Source: Micromonospora sp. M71_S20 (lineage in GTDB: Bacteria > Actinomycetota > Actinomycetes > Mycobacteriales > Micromonosporaceae). Taken from it: a DNA stretch of 64,000 bases. The notes beneath the pieces are model-generated. The model ran no database searches and had not been told where the DNA came from. It saw only the letters and a list, made by a program, of their open reading frames with translations. The position numbers were made by a program, and so were the translations under genes. Below are positions 48,706 through 55,999 of the stretch, piece by piece; within the stretch, counting starts at the first letter, position 1, and each line of letters opens with the position of its first letter. The DNA lies in NCBI RefSeq assembly GCF_003664255.1, contig NZ_RCCV01000001.1, positions 558,001 through 622,000 on the forward strand, written 5' to 3'.

Positions 48706-49677
48706 TCACTTCACCGTGCGGCGGACGAGCAGGAAGTTGATCCCCGAGACGAGGGCGATCATCAGGAACATCGCCCAGGCGACCGCGGCGCCGTAGCCGG
48801 CGGTGTTGAGGTTCTCGATGCCCAGCTCGTACATGTACATGGCCAGGGTCTGGAACTCGCGCTGGTCGCCGCCGATGATGTTGCCGTTGGCGAAGACGAG
48901 CGGCTCGGTGAAGAGCTGGAGCCCGCCGATCGTGGAGAGGATGACCACGAAGACGAAGGTCGGCGTGAGCATCGGCAGGGTGATCCGCCAGAACTGCTTC
49001 CACTGGCTGGCGCCGTCGAGCGCCGCCGCCTCGTACAGGTCGCGCGGGATGGCCTGCATGCCCGCGAGCAGGATCAGGGTGTTGTAGCCGGTCCACCGCC
49101 AGTTGACCATGGAGGCGATGGCGGTCCAGGAGCTCCACCGCTCGGCGTCCCAGTCGACCGCGTCGATGCCCACGAAGCTCAGCAGCCAGTTGATCACGCC
49201 GAAGTCGCGCTGGAAGAGCATGCCGAAGACGATCGCCACGGCGGCCACCGAGACCACGTTCGGCATGAAGATCGCCATCCGGAACAGCGTGCGCGCGCGC
49301 AGGAAGGTGCGGTTGAGCAGGTTCGCCAGGAACAGGGCGAGCAGCAGCTGCGGGATGGTCGACAGCAGGAAGATGCCGAAGGTGTTGAGCGTGGCGTTCC
49401 AGAAGTACTCGTCCTTGACCAGGGCGACGTAGTTGTCGAACCCGATGAAGCTGTGGTCGCCGATCAGGTTCCAGTCGTGCAGGGACATCCAGGCGGTCCG
49501 CAGCATCGGGTAGAGCCCGAAGATGCCGAAGATCACGAAGAACGGCGCGATGTAGAGGTACGGCGAGTACTTGAGGTCCAGCCGGGTCAGCGAGTGCGAC
49601 CGGGACCGGCGCCGCGCGGGCGGGCGGGGTGGCGGTGCGGCGGGCGACGGCGGCGCCGTCGTGGCCGAGAGGCTCAT
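48706..49677 (-). CDS. cebF: ABC sugar transporter permease CebF
   Basis: A 323-residue permease with a long Ser/Pro/Arg-rich cytoplasmic N-terminus (about 1-38) before the first membrane segment ([20 protein letters not shown]). The EAA loop is [18 protein letters not shown]. It is the partner of CebG in cellobiose and cello-oligosaccharide uptake. The start ATG is at 49677. It is separated from cebE by 156 nt holding a stem-loop that probably tunes expression relative to the binding protein. Confidence 0.92.
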   Translation of the reverse strand: MSLSATTAPPSPAAPPPRPPARRRSRSHSLTRLDLKYSPYLYIAPFFVIFGIFGLYPMLRTAWMSLHDWNLIGDHSFIGFDNYVALVKDEYFWNATLNTFGIFLLSTIPQLLLALFLANLLNRTFLRARTLFRMAIFMPNVVSVAAVAIVFGMLFQRDFGVINWLLSFVGIDAVDWDAERWSSWTAIASMVNWRWTGYNTLILLAGMQAIPRDLYEAAALDGASQWKQFWRITLPMLTPTFVFVVILSTIGGLQLFTEPLVFANGNIIGGDQREFQTLAMYMYELGIENLNTAGYGAAVAWAMFLMIALVSGINFLLVRRTVK

Positions 49678-49784
49678 GCGGGGTCCTTTCCCGGCGTCGG
49701 CACGGGCGCGCGCCGACGCCCAGGCGCTCTTACGCGAAAACGGGACGGCGCCGATGGCGTCCGGGGCGGAACGGGGACGGCGCC

Positions 49785-49818
49785 GGTGGCGTCCGGGTGT
49801 GTGGACCCGGACGCCACC
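49785..49818 (-). terminator. stem-loop between cebE and cebF
   Basis: GGTGGCGTCCGGGT (49785-49798) pairs perfectly with 49805-49818 across a 6-nt loop, 15 nt past the cebE stop. This placement is typical of partial terminators or RNA-stabilising hairpins that keep binding-protein mRNA above permease mRNA. Two GC-rich near-repeats with the core GATGGCGTCC/GGTGGCGTCC lie beside it. Confidence 0.75.
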
Positions 49819-49833
49819 TGGCGACGAGGTGGG

Positions 49834-51126
49834 TCAGAAGGCGCCCTGCGTCTTGGCGTCCTTGGCGAACTGCTCCCAGGCCTTGTCCTTCGTGGCCTGT
49901 CCCTGTTCGTACGAGCGCAGCGCCGGCTCGAACGCGTTCTCCTTCACCGCCTGGTGCTTCGGGCCGAGGTGCAGCGGCTGGATCTTGGCGACGCTCTCAC
50001 CGAAGATCTTGCCGGTCGGCGCGTTGTTGAAGTACTCGTTGGTGTAGGCGAGGAACTCCTGGTTCTTCAGCGCCTCCAGGTTGGTCGGCAGCGGGCCCTT
50101 GAGCTTGAACGCCGCCACCTGGCTCTGCGCGTTGGTCAGGTACTCGGCGAGCTTCGCCGCCTCCTTGGGGTACTTGCTCTGGGTCGGCACGCCGAGCCAG
50201 GAGCCACCCCAGTTGCCGGCGCCGCCGGGCACCGGTGCGACGTCCCACTTGCCCTTGTTCTCGGGGCCGGAGTTGTCCGCGACGATGCCGAGCATCCAGG
50301 ACGGGCAGAAGGTCGCCGCGAAGGTGCCCTGCTTGAAGCCGGCCGACCACTCCGGCGACCAGGTGGCCGTCTCGGCGGTGATGTTGGCGTCGGCCATCGC
50401 GACCGCGGTGTCCCAGGAGGTCTTCACCGCCGCGCTCTTGTCGGCGACGATGTTGTCGTCCTTGTCGTAGAACAGCTCGCCGCCCTGCTGGAACATGACC
50501 GCGCTGGCGGCGGTGGTGACCGAGTCGAGCAGGCCCTTGCCGGTGGCGGTGCGGTACTTCTTGCCGGTCTCGATGAAGGCGTTCCAGTCCGGCCAGAGGG
50601 CGGCGACCTGGTCCCGCTCGACCGGCAGCTTGGCGGCCTGGAAGAGGTCCCGGCGGTAGCAGACGGCGAGGCTGCCGACGTCGGTCGGCAGGCCGATCAG
50701 CCGGCCGTCGGGCGCCTTGCCCAGCTCCCACTTCCAGGGCAGGTATTCCTTGCTGTGGTCGGCGACCAGCGGGGCGAGGTCGGCCCAGTTGGCCGGGTTG
50801 GCCTTGAACTCGTTGAGGATGCCCTCCTCCAGGGCGACCACGTCGGCCGCGCCCTTGCCGGTGGCGAGCGCCCGCACGATCTTCGGCCGGTACTCGTTGA
50901 GCTGGGCGGTCTTGCGCAGCTCGACCTTGATGCCGGTGTCCTTCTCGTACTGCTTGATGATCTCGTCGTAACCGAACTCGCCGAACGTGTCGACGACCAG
51001 CTTGGCGGGCTTCTCGCCGGCCGCGGGCGCGTCGTCGTCCTTGCCGCAGGCCGCGAGACCGCCGATGGCGGTTATCGCGGCCAGGGCGGCAGCCGCCATG
51101 CGGGTGCGCCGCGTGGTGAGGCTCAT
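49834..51126 (-). CDS. cebE: cellobiose/cello-oligosaccharide-binding lipoprotein CebE
   Basis: A 430-residue extracytoplasmic solute-binding protein. The signal peptide MSLTTRRTRMAAAALAAI ends in the lipobox GLAAC, so it is a lipoprotein anchored at Cys27. A family-1 extracellular solute-binding domain follows (LVVDTFGEFGYDEIIKQYEK opens it). It captures cello-oligosaccharides for CebFG. The start ATG at 51126 has GAGGGG upstream. A strong promoter flanked by two CebR boxes lies 140-190 nt before it. The name rests on operators and synteny. Confidence 0.92.
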   Translation of the reverse strand: MSLTTRRTRMAAAALAAITAIGGLAACGKDDDAPAAGEKPAKLVVDTFGEFGYDEIIKQYEKDTGIKVELRKTAQLNEYRPKIVRALATGKGAADVVALEEGILNEFKANPANWADLAPLVADHSKEYLPWKWELGKAPDGRLIGLPTDVGSLAVCYRRDLFQAAKLPVERDQVAALWPDWNAFIETGKKYRTATGKGLLDSVTTAASAVMFQQGGELFYDKDDNIVADKSAAVKTSWDTAVAMADANITAETATWSPEWSAGFKQGTFAATFCPSWMLGIVADNSGPENKGKWDVAPVPGGAGNWGGSWLGVPTQSKYPKEAAKLAEYLTNAQSQVAAFKLKGPLPTNLEALKNQEFLAYTNEYFNNAPTGKIFGESVAKIQPLHLGPKHQAVKENAFEPALRSYEQGQATKDKAWEQFAKDAKTQGAF

Positions 51127-51251
51127 CGGAGACCCCTCTTTCGGTGGTGAGGCTGACTGGGTGTGGTGGGGGGTGCCGTGCGCGCCGTCGGCACCGGTCG
51201 GGGCCGGCGGTCGACGTCCGGAGCGGGCGCGGGTGAGTCGTGCCACGTTCG

Positions 51252-51318
51252 CGGGAGCGCTCCCATGAGATTGCCGGCGGGTGTCGGGGGTGTCAATAGG
51301 CCCTTGGGAGCGTTCCCA
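51252..51318 (-). promoter_or_regulatory. cebE promoter flanked by two CebR operators
   Basis: On the minus strand: operator 1 TGGGAACGCTCCCA (51318-51305), -35 TTGACA (51296-51291), a 17-nt spacer, -10 CAATCT (51273-51268), then operator 2 TGGGAGCGCTCCCG (51265-51252) covering the expected start. One box lies upstream of the -35 and one on the start site, allowing tight repression and possible looping. Confidence 0.85.
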
Positions 51319-51403
51319 GATCGTTACCGCGAGTGCGTGCGTCCCGACTGCCGAACGTCGCCGGTCGACCCGCCGAGCGGCGCCACCTGGGCATCCGTCG
51401 CAT

Positions 51404-51415
51404 TGAAGCGGTTCA
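51404..51415. promoter_or_regulatory. LacI-type palindrome upstream of the ceb promoter
   Basis: TGAAGCGGTTCA has the TGAA-nCGn-TTCA form of many LacI-family operators. A near-copy, CGAAACGGTTCA, lies at 51491-51502 over the stop of the pRiA4b-like gene. These do not match the CebR box, so another regulator would be needed. The rest of 51319-51499 shows nothing more. Confidence 0.3.
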
Positions 51416-51499
51416 GTGCGCCCGGCCGGGGCGACGGACACGCTGAGCAGCCCGTCGAGCACGCCGCCTGCCGACGGGAGGCGCCTCAGCCGAAACGGT

Positions 51500-52045
51500 T
51501 CAGCAGAGGCGGCGCAGTAGGGTGTCGGCCCGGCCCGCGTCGAAGGCGGCCGGGTCGAACCGGTCGCCCACCCGGTCCCGCGCCTGGAGGTGCTCCGGAT
51601 GACCCGGGTCCGTCAGCGCGGCCAGCAGCACCTGGTAGCCGGCCGGGCCGCCGACGTCCTCCGGCGGGCACGCCCGCTCGCCGTCCAGGCAGGACGGGTA
51701 CCGCTCGTCCGGGTCGGCCGTGAAGGCGTCCTCCACCACCAGGCCGTGCTCCCACCAGTCGCCGAAGTCGTACGTGTAGTGCAGCCGGCTGCCCTTGCCC
51801 ACCACCGCGTCGAGGCGGACGTCCAACTCGTCGTGCAGGGCCAGCTCGCCGTCGGGGTCGGGCTCGCCGTACTGGCGGCCCTCGATCCCGAACGAGTGCA
51901 GGTGGCAGTCCCGCCAGCCCATGGCGTGCTGCACCACCCGGTGCAGCCGGTCCAGGGTGTAGCCGCCCGGGACGAGCACCCTGCGCCAGACGGGCGGTCG
52001 GACCCCGGCCAGGGAAATCTTCAGCTGGAAGATCTGACGCGGCAT
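51500..52045 (-). CDS. plasmid pRiA4b ORF-3 family protein
   Basis: A 181-residue single-domain protein of the pRiA4b ORF-3 family: IFQLKISLAGVRPPVWRRVLV, LHRVVQHAMGWRDCHLHSF, LHYTYDFGDWWEHGLVVED. These blocks are standard. The function of the family is unknown; it occurs on plasmids and chromosomes. ATG 52045 has AAGGATGG upstream. It is divergent from the small Cys-rich gene. Confidence 0.88.
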   Translation of the reverse strand: MPRQIFQLKISLAGVRPPVWRRVLVPGGYTLDRLHRVVQHAMGWRDCHLHSFGIEGRQYGEPDPDGELALHDELDVRLDAVVGKGSRLHYTYDFGDWWEHGLVVEDAFTADPDERYPSCLDGERACPPEDVGGPAGYQVLLAALTDPGHPEHLQARDRVGDRFDPAAFDAGRADTLLRRLC

Positions 52046-52067
52046 GCTGTCCCATCCTTCCTCGGCA

Positions 52068-52073
52068 TAGGCT
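52068..52073 (+). promoter_or_regulatory. -10 element for a leaderless transcript
   Basis: TAGGCT ends 6 nt before ATG 52080. No ribosome-binding site is visible before that ATG, consistent with a leaderless mRNA carrying the small ORF and the coupled reductase gene. Confidence 0.5.
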
Positions 52074-52079
52074 GCGGGC

Positions 52080-52199
52080 ATGATCTGCCGAGCGTGCCGG
52101 GCCAGGCGGCACGACGACTGCCCGGGGCGGAACTGGTGCGACTGCCAGCACCGTACCCCCCGACCCACCCCTCCGGTCACCGGTCCGGCCGGCGAATGA
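52080..52199 (+). CDS. 39-residue Cys-rich small protein
   Basis: A short ORF beginning MICRACRARRHDDCPGRNWC, then DCQHRT and a Pro-rich tail ending PAGE. The pattern C-x2-C-x6-H-x2-C-x5-C-x-C-x-H looks like a small zinc- or iron-binding knuckle. Its TGA overlaps the ATG of the downstream reductase (ATGA), which indicates translational coupling and supports it as a real gene. TAGGCT sits at the leaderless -10 distance. I know no named family for it; related tiny CRxCRxxRHxxCPG-type proteins may exist in other actinobacteria, but I could not check. Confidence 0.65.
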   Translation: MICRACRARRHDDCPGRNWCDCQHRTPRPTPPVTGPAGE

Positions 52200-52942
52200 G
52201 CGTCGGAATCCCGATTTCGGCGCTCTGGCCGCAGCCGTCGGCCCGACCGCTGGACGACGCCGCGCTCACCGCGCTCTACGGCCGGTCCGACCGCCCCCAC
52301 CTGCGGGTGAACTTCGTGACCAGCGTGGACGGCGGCGTCTCCGTCGACGGCTACTCCGCCGGGCTCTCCGGCGAGCCGGACAAGCGCGTCTTCGGGCTGC
52401 TGCGGATGCTCTGCGACGCCCTGGTAGTGGCCGCCGGGACGCTGCGGCACGAGGGCTACCGGGCGGTACGCCTCAACGAGCGGCGCCGGGCGTGGCGCCG
52501 CGAGCACGGCCTGCCCGAGTACCCGACGCTGGTCGTCGTCTCCGGCTCGCTCGACCTCGACCCGGCGCAGGCCGCCTTCGCCGACGCGCCGGTGCGGCCC
52601 GTGGTGCTCACCCGGGCCGATTCCGTGGCCCCGCCCGGCCTCACCGGGGTCGCCGACGTCGTGCGCTGCGGCGACGACCGGGTCGACCTCGGGGCGGGCC
52701 TGGCCGAGCTGCGCCGCCGCGGCCTCGGCCAGGTGCTCTGCGAGGGCGGCCCGCACCTGTTCGGCGCGCTCACCGCCGCCGATCTCGTGGACGAGGTCTG
52801 CCTCACCGTCGCCCCGCTGCTCGCCGGGGCGGGCCCGGGGCGGATCACCGCCGGCGACCCCAGCGACGTACGCCACCTGCCGCTGCGACACGTGCTCGCC
52901 GCCGACGGCGGGGTGCTCATGCTCCGTTACGCCCGCGACTGA
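52196..52942 (+). CDS. pyrimidine reductase-like protein (RibD C-terminal family)
   Basis: A 248-residue RibD_C-type reductase. RVNFVTSVDGGVSVDGYSAG (near 37) is the NADPH-side opening, VVAAGTLRHEGYRAVR follows, and LCEGGPHLFGALTAADLVDE (near 180) is the classic RibD C-terminal block. It probably reduces a pyrimidine or pterin-like intermediate. A role in riboflavin synthesis is possible, but stand-alone copies outside rib operons are often of unknown function. It is coupled by ATGA to the tiny Cys-rich ORF. Confidence 0.87.
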   Translation: MSVGIPISALWPQPSARPLDDAALTALYGRSDRPHLRVNFVTSVDGGVSVDGYSAGLSGEPDKRVFGLLRMLCDALVVAAGTLRHEGYRAVRLNERRRAWRREHGLPEYPTLVVVSGSLDLDPAQAAFADAPVRPVVLTRADSVAPPGLTGVADVVRCGDDRVDLGAGLAELRRRGLGQVLCEGGPHLFGALTAADLVDEVCLTVAPLLAGAGPGRITAGDPSDVRHLPLRHVLAADGGVLMLRYARD

Positions 52943-53086
52943 CGGTGGTCGGCCGGACACCCTGCGGCTGAGGGCCGTCGGCGGCGGCGTGGCGTCCGCC
53001 GCGTCGCGTGGCAACGTGTCGTACTCCTCGGGCAGGATGCAGGGCGTGTGCCCCGACCGCGACGACCAGCCGACCGGAGTTGCCCG

Positions 53087-54841
53087 ATGACTGACGACGG
53101 GTTCGACGGCCCGGGCGAGGTGGTCGGCCGGGTGCTGGGCACCGCCGACGCCACCCCCCTGCAGTTCTGGACCGCGGTCTCCCCCGGCAGCTACCTCCAG
53201 CTCGACGACGTCGTGGTGACCCGGCGTGAGCTGCCCGACCGCGAGCCGGTGACGATCGCCGGGGTGGTCACCCAGGTCCGCGCGCGGCACGAGGGCGCCC
53301 AGTTCGACTCCGACGTCTTCGCCATCGCCGACGGCACGCTGCCCGCCCAGGTGCAGGAGGCCGCCGAGATCACCACCACCCGCGTCGACCCGGAGCTCTA
53401 CGTGCCGCCGTCGCCCGGTGCGGTGGTGCACCGCGCCGAGGGCGACGCCCGGGCCCGGGCGCTGCACTTCGACCGTATGGAGCGGCGCATCCCGATGGGC
53501 ATGGGCCGCGACGGGGTGCCGGTCTACCTCAACGCCGACTTCCTCGACGGCAGCCGGGGCGCGCACGTGTCGATCTCCGGCATCTCCGGGGTCGCCACGA
53601 AGACGAGCTTCGCCACCTTCCTGCTCTACTCGGTCTTCCGCTCCGGGGTGCTGGGCGGCGACGCGGTCAACGCCAAGGCGCTCATCTTCAACGTCAAGGG
53701 CGAGGACCTGCTCTTCCTCGACCATCCCAACACCCGGCTGGACGACCCGACCCGCGCCGCGTACGCGAAGCTCGGCCTGGTCGCCGGCGCCTTCCCCGAC
53801 GTGCGGGTCTACGCCCCGCCCCGGGTGGGCGACTCCTCCGGCACGCCCGACGTGAGCAGCCGCCTCACCGGGGTCGACAGCTTCTACTGGACGCTGAGCG
53901 AGTTCTGCGCCGACCGCCTGCTGCCCTACGTGTTCGCCGACGCCGACGACGAGCGCCAGCAGTACACGATGGTGGTGCACTCGGTCACCGCCCACCTGGC
54001 CCGGCACGCCCAGCCCGCCGACGGCGGCATCAGCATCGACGGGGTGCGGCTCGGCTCGTACGCCGACCTGGTCGACCACGTCGTCGACCAGGTCAACGAC
54101 GACGAGACCCGCTCCGACTGGGCCGGCAGCGCCGTCGGGCTCGGCACGGTCAACGCGTTCGCCCGCCGGCTGATCGGCAGCAAGAAGGACCTGTCCCGGC
54201 TGATCCGCGGCGACCTGGCCACCCGCCGCCCGCACTCGATCAACACCGCCGAGAGCGCCCAGGTCACCGTCGTCGACCTGCACAATCTCCCCGACCGGGC
54301 GCAGCGGTTCGTGGTCGGCGTGACGCTGAAGAGCGAGTTCGAGCGCAAGGAGAAGTCCGGCACCGCCAAGCCGCTGCTCTTCGTGGTGCTCGACGAGCTC
54401 AACAAGTACGCCCCACGCGAGGGCTCCTCCCCCATCAAGGAGGTGCTGCTCGACATCGCCGAGCGGGGTCGCTCGCTCGGGGTGATCCTGGTCGGCGCCC
54501 AGCAGACGGCGAGCGAGGTGGAGCGGCGGATCGTCACCAACTCGGCGATCCGGGTGGTGGGCCGGCTCGACCCGGCCGAGGCGTCCCGCCCGGAGTACGG
54601 CTTCCTACCGCCCGCCCAGCGGCAGCGCGCGCTGCTGGCCAAGCCGGGCACGATGTTCGTCAACCAGCCCGACATCCCGGTGCCGCTCTGCCTGGAGTTC
54701 CCGTTCCCGGCCTGGGCCACCCGGGTCTCCGAGGCCGGTCGCGCCCCGTCCGAGACGCTCCGGTCGATCACCCAGTCCGTCGACCCGTTCGCGGTCGTCG
54801 GCTCCGGCGGCGGCACCAGCGACGACGACATCCCGTTCTAG
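53087..54841 (+). CDS. HerA-like DNA-translocase ATPase
   Basis: A 584-residue ATPase of the FtsK-HerA superfamily. The N-terminal HAS-like barrel (about 10-110) precedes the nucleotide loop GISGVATKTS (Gly165 to Lys172-Thr173), which lacks the Gly normally before Lys. Walker B is VVLDELNKYAP (near 440), and the sensor/arginine-finger stretch is GVILVGAQQTASEVERRIVT. HerA hexamers pump DNA and work with NurA nuclease and Mre11-Rad50 in archaeal end resection. Here the next genes encode SbcD (Mre11), SbcC (Rad50) and a NurA-like protein. ATG 53087 follows CGGAG. Confidence 0.85.
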   Translation: MTDDGFDGPGEVVGRVLGTADATPLQFWTAVSPGSYLQLDDVVVTRRELPDREPVTIAGVVTQVRARHEGAQFDSDVFAIADGTLPAQVQEAAEITTTRVDPELYVPPSPGAVVHRAEGDARARALHFDRMERRIPMGMGRDGVPVYLNADFLDGSRGAHVSISGISGVATKTSFATFLLYSVFRSGVLGGDAVNAKALIFNVKGEDLLFLDHPNTRLDDPTRAAYAKLGLVAGAFPDVRVYAPPRVGDSSGTPDVSSRLTGVDSFYWTLSEFCADRLLPYVFADADDERQQYTMVVHSVTAHLARHAQPADGGISIDGVRLGSYADLVDHVVDQVNDDETRSDWAGSAVGLGTVNAFARRLIGSKKDLSRLIRGDLATRRPHSINTAESAQVTVVDLHNLPDRAQRFVVGVTLKSEFERKEKSGTAKPLLFVVLDELNKYAPREGSSPIKEVLLDIAERGRSLGVILVGAQQTASEVERRIVTNSAIRVVGRLDPAEASRPEYGFLPPAQRQRALLAKPGTMFVNQPDIPVPLCLEFPFPAWATRVSEAGRAPSETLRSITQSVDPFAVVGSGGGTSDDDIPF

Positions 54842-54850
54842 GGGGCACCC

Positions 54851-55999
54851 GTGAAGATCCTGCACACCTCCGACTGGCACGTCGGCAAGGTCCTCAAGGG
54901 GCAGTCGCGGGCCGAGGAGCACAAGCGGGTCCTGGCCGGCGTGATCGACGTCGCCCGCACCGAGGCGCCCGACCTGGTCATCGTCGCCGGTGACCTCTAC
55001 GACACCGCCGCCCCGACGCCCGAGGCCACCCGGCTGGTCACCCGGGCCCTGACCGCGCTGCGCCGCACCGGCGCCGACGTGGTGGCCATCGGCGGCAACC
55101 ACGACAACGGCCAGGCCCTCGACGCGCTGCGGCCCTGGGCCGAGGCCGCCGGGATCACCCTGCGCGGCGGGGTCCGGGACAAGCCGGACGAGCACGTCAT
55201 CGACGGCACCACCGCCGGCGGTGAGCGCTGGCGGCTGGCCGCGCTGCCGTTCCTCTCCCAGCGCTACGCCATCCGCGCCGTGGAGATGTACGAGCTGACC
55301 GCCGCCGAGACCACCCAGACGTACGCCGACCACCTGGGCCGGGTGCTGGGCCGGCTGACCGAGAGCTTCACCGAACCGGACCGGGTGCACCTGGTCACCG
55401 CCCACCTGACCGTGGTCGGCGCGACCACCGGCGGCGGGGAGCGCGACGCGCACACCGTGCTGGGCTACGCGGTGCCGGCGACCGTGTTCCCGGGCACGGC
55501 GCACTACGTGGCGCTGGGTCACCTGCACCGATCGCAGCGGGTGCAGGGCCCCTGCCCGATCCGCTACAGCGGCAGCCCGCTGGCGGTCGACTTCGGCGAG
55601 CAGGAGAACGTGCCGTCGGTGACCGTCGTCGAGGTCACCGCGACCACGGCGGCGCAGGTGCGGGAGGTGCCGGTGACCGCCGCCACCACGCTGCGCACGG
55701 TCCGGGGCACCCTGGCCCAGCTCGCCGAGATGCAGGTGCCGGACGCCTGGCTGCGGGTGTTCGTCCGGGAGCAGCCGCGCGCCGGGCTGCGCGAGGAGGT
55801 GCAGGAACTGCTCCCCGGGGCCCTGGAGATCCGGATCGACCCGGAGCTGGTGCCCGCCCCGGGCAGCGGCGCCCGGACGGCGCAGCGGGCGGGCCGCTCG
55901 CCCCGGCAGCTCTTCGCCGACTACCTGGACAGCCGGGGGCACACCGACGACGGGGTGCGGGATCTCTTCGACGAGCTCTTCGAGGAGGTCGAGCACTGA
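54851..55999 (+). CDS. sbcD: exonuclease SbcD (Mre11 family)
   Basis: A 382-residue manganese-dependent nuclease. ILHTSDWHVGKVLKG, VIVAGDLYDTAAP and AIGGNHDNGQ supply the metal-binding Asp, His and Asn residues, and ALGHLHRSQ the later His pair. With SbcC it cleaves DNA hairpins and protein-blocked ends. GTG 54851 follows GGGGG, 9 nt after the HerA stop. The stop overlaps the sbcC ATG (TGATG). Confidence 0.95.
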   Translation: MKILHTSDWHVGKVLKGQSRAEEHKRVLAGVIDVARTEAPDLVIVAGDLYDTAAPTPEATRLVTRALTALRRTGADVVAIGGNHDNGQALDALRPWAEAAGITLRGGVRDKPDEHVIDGTTAGGERWRLAALPFLSQRYAIRAVEMYELTAAETTQTYADHLGRVLGRLTESFTEPDRVHLVTAHLTVVGATTGGGERDAHTVLGYAVPATVFPGTAHYVALGHLHRSQRVQGPCPIRYSGSPLAVDFGEQENVPSVTVVEVTATTAAQVREVPVTAATTLRTVRGTLAQLAEMQVPDAWLRVFVREQPRAGLREEVQELLPGALEIRIDPELVPAPGSGARTAQRAGRSPRQLFADYLDSRGHTDDGVRDLFDELFEEVEH

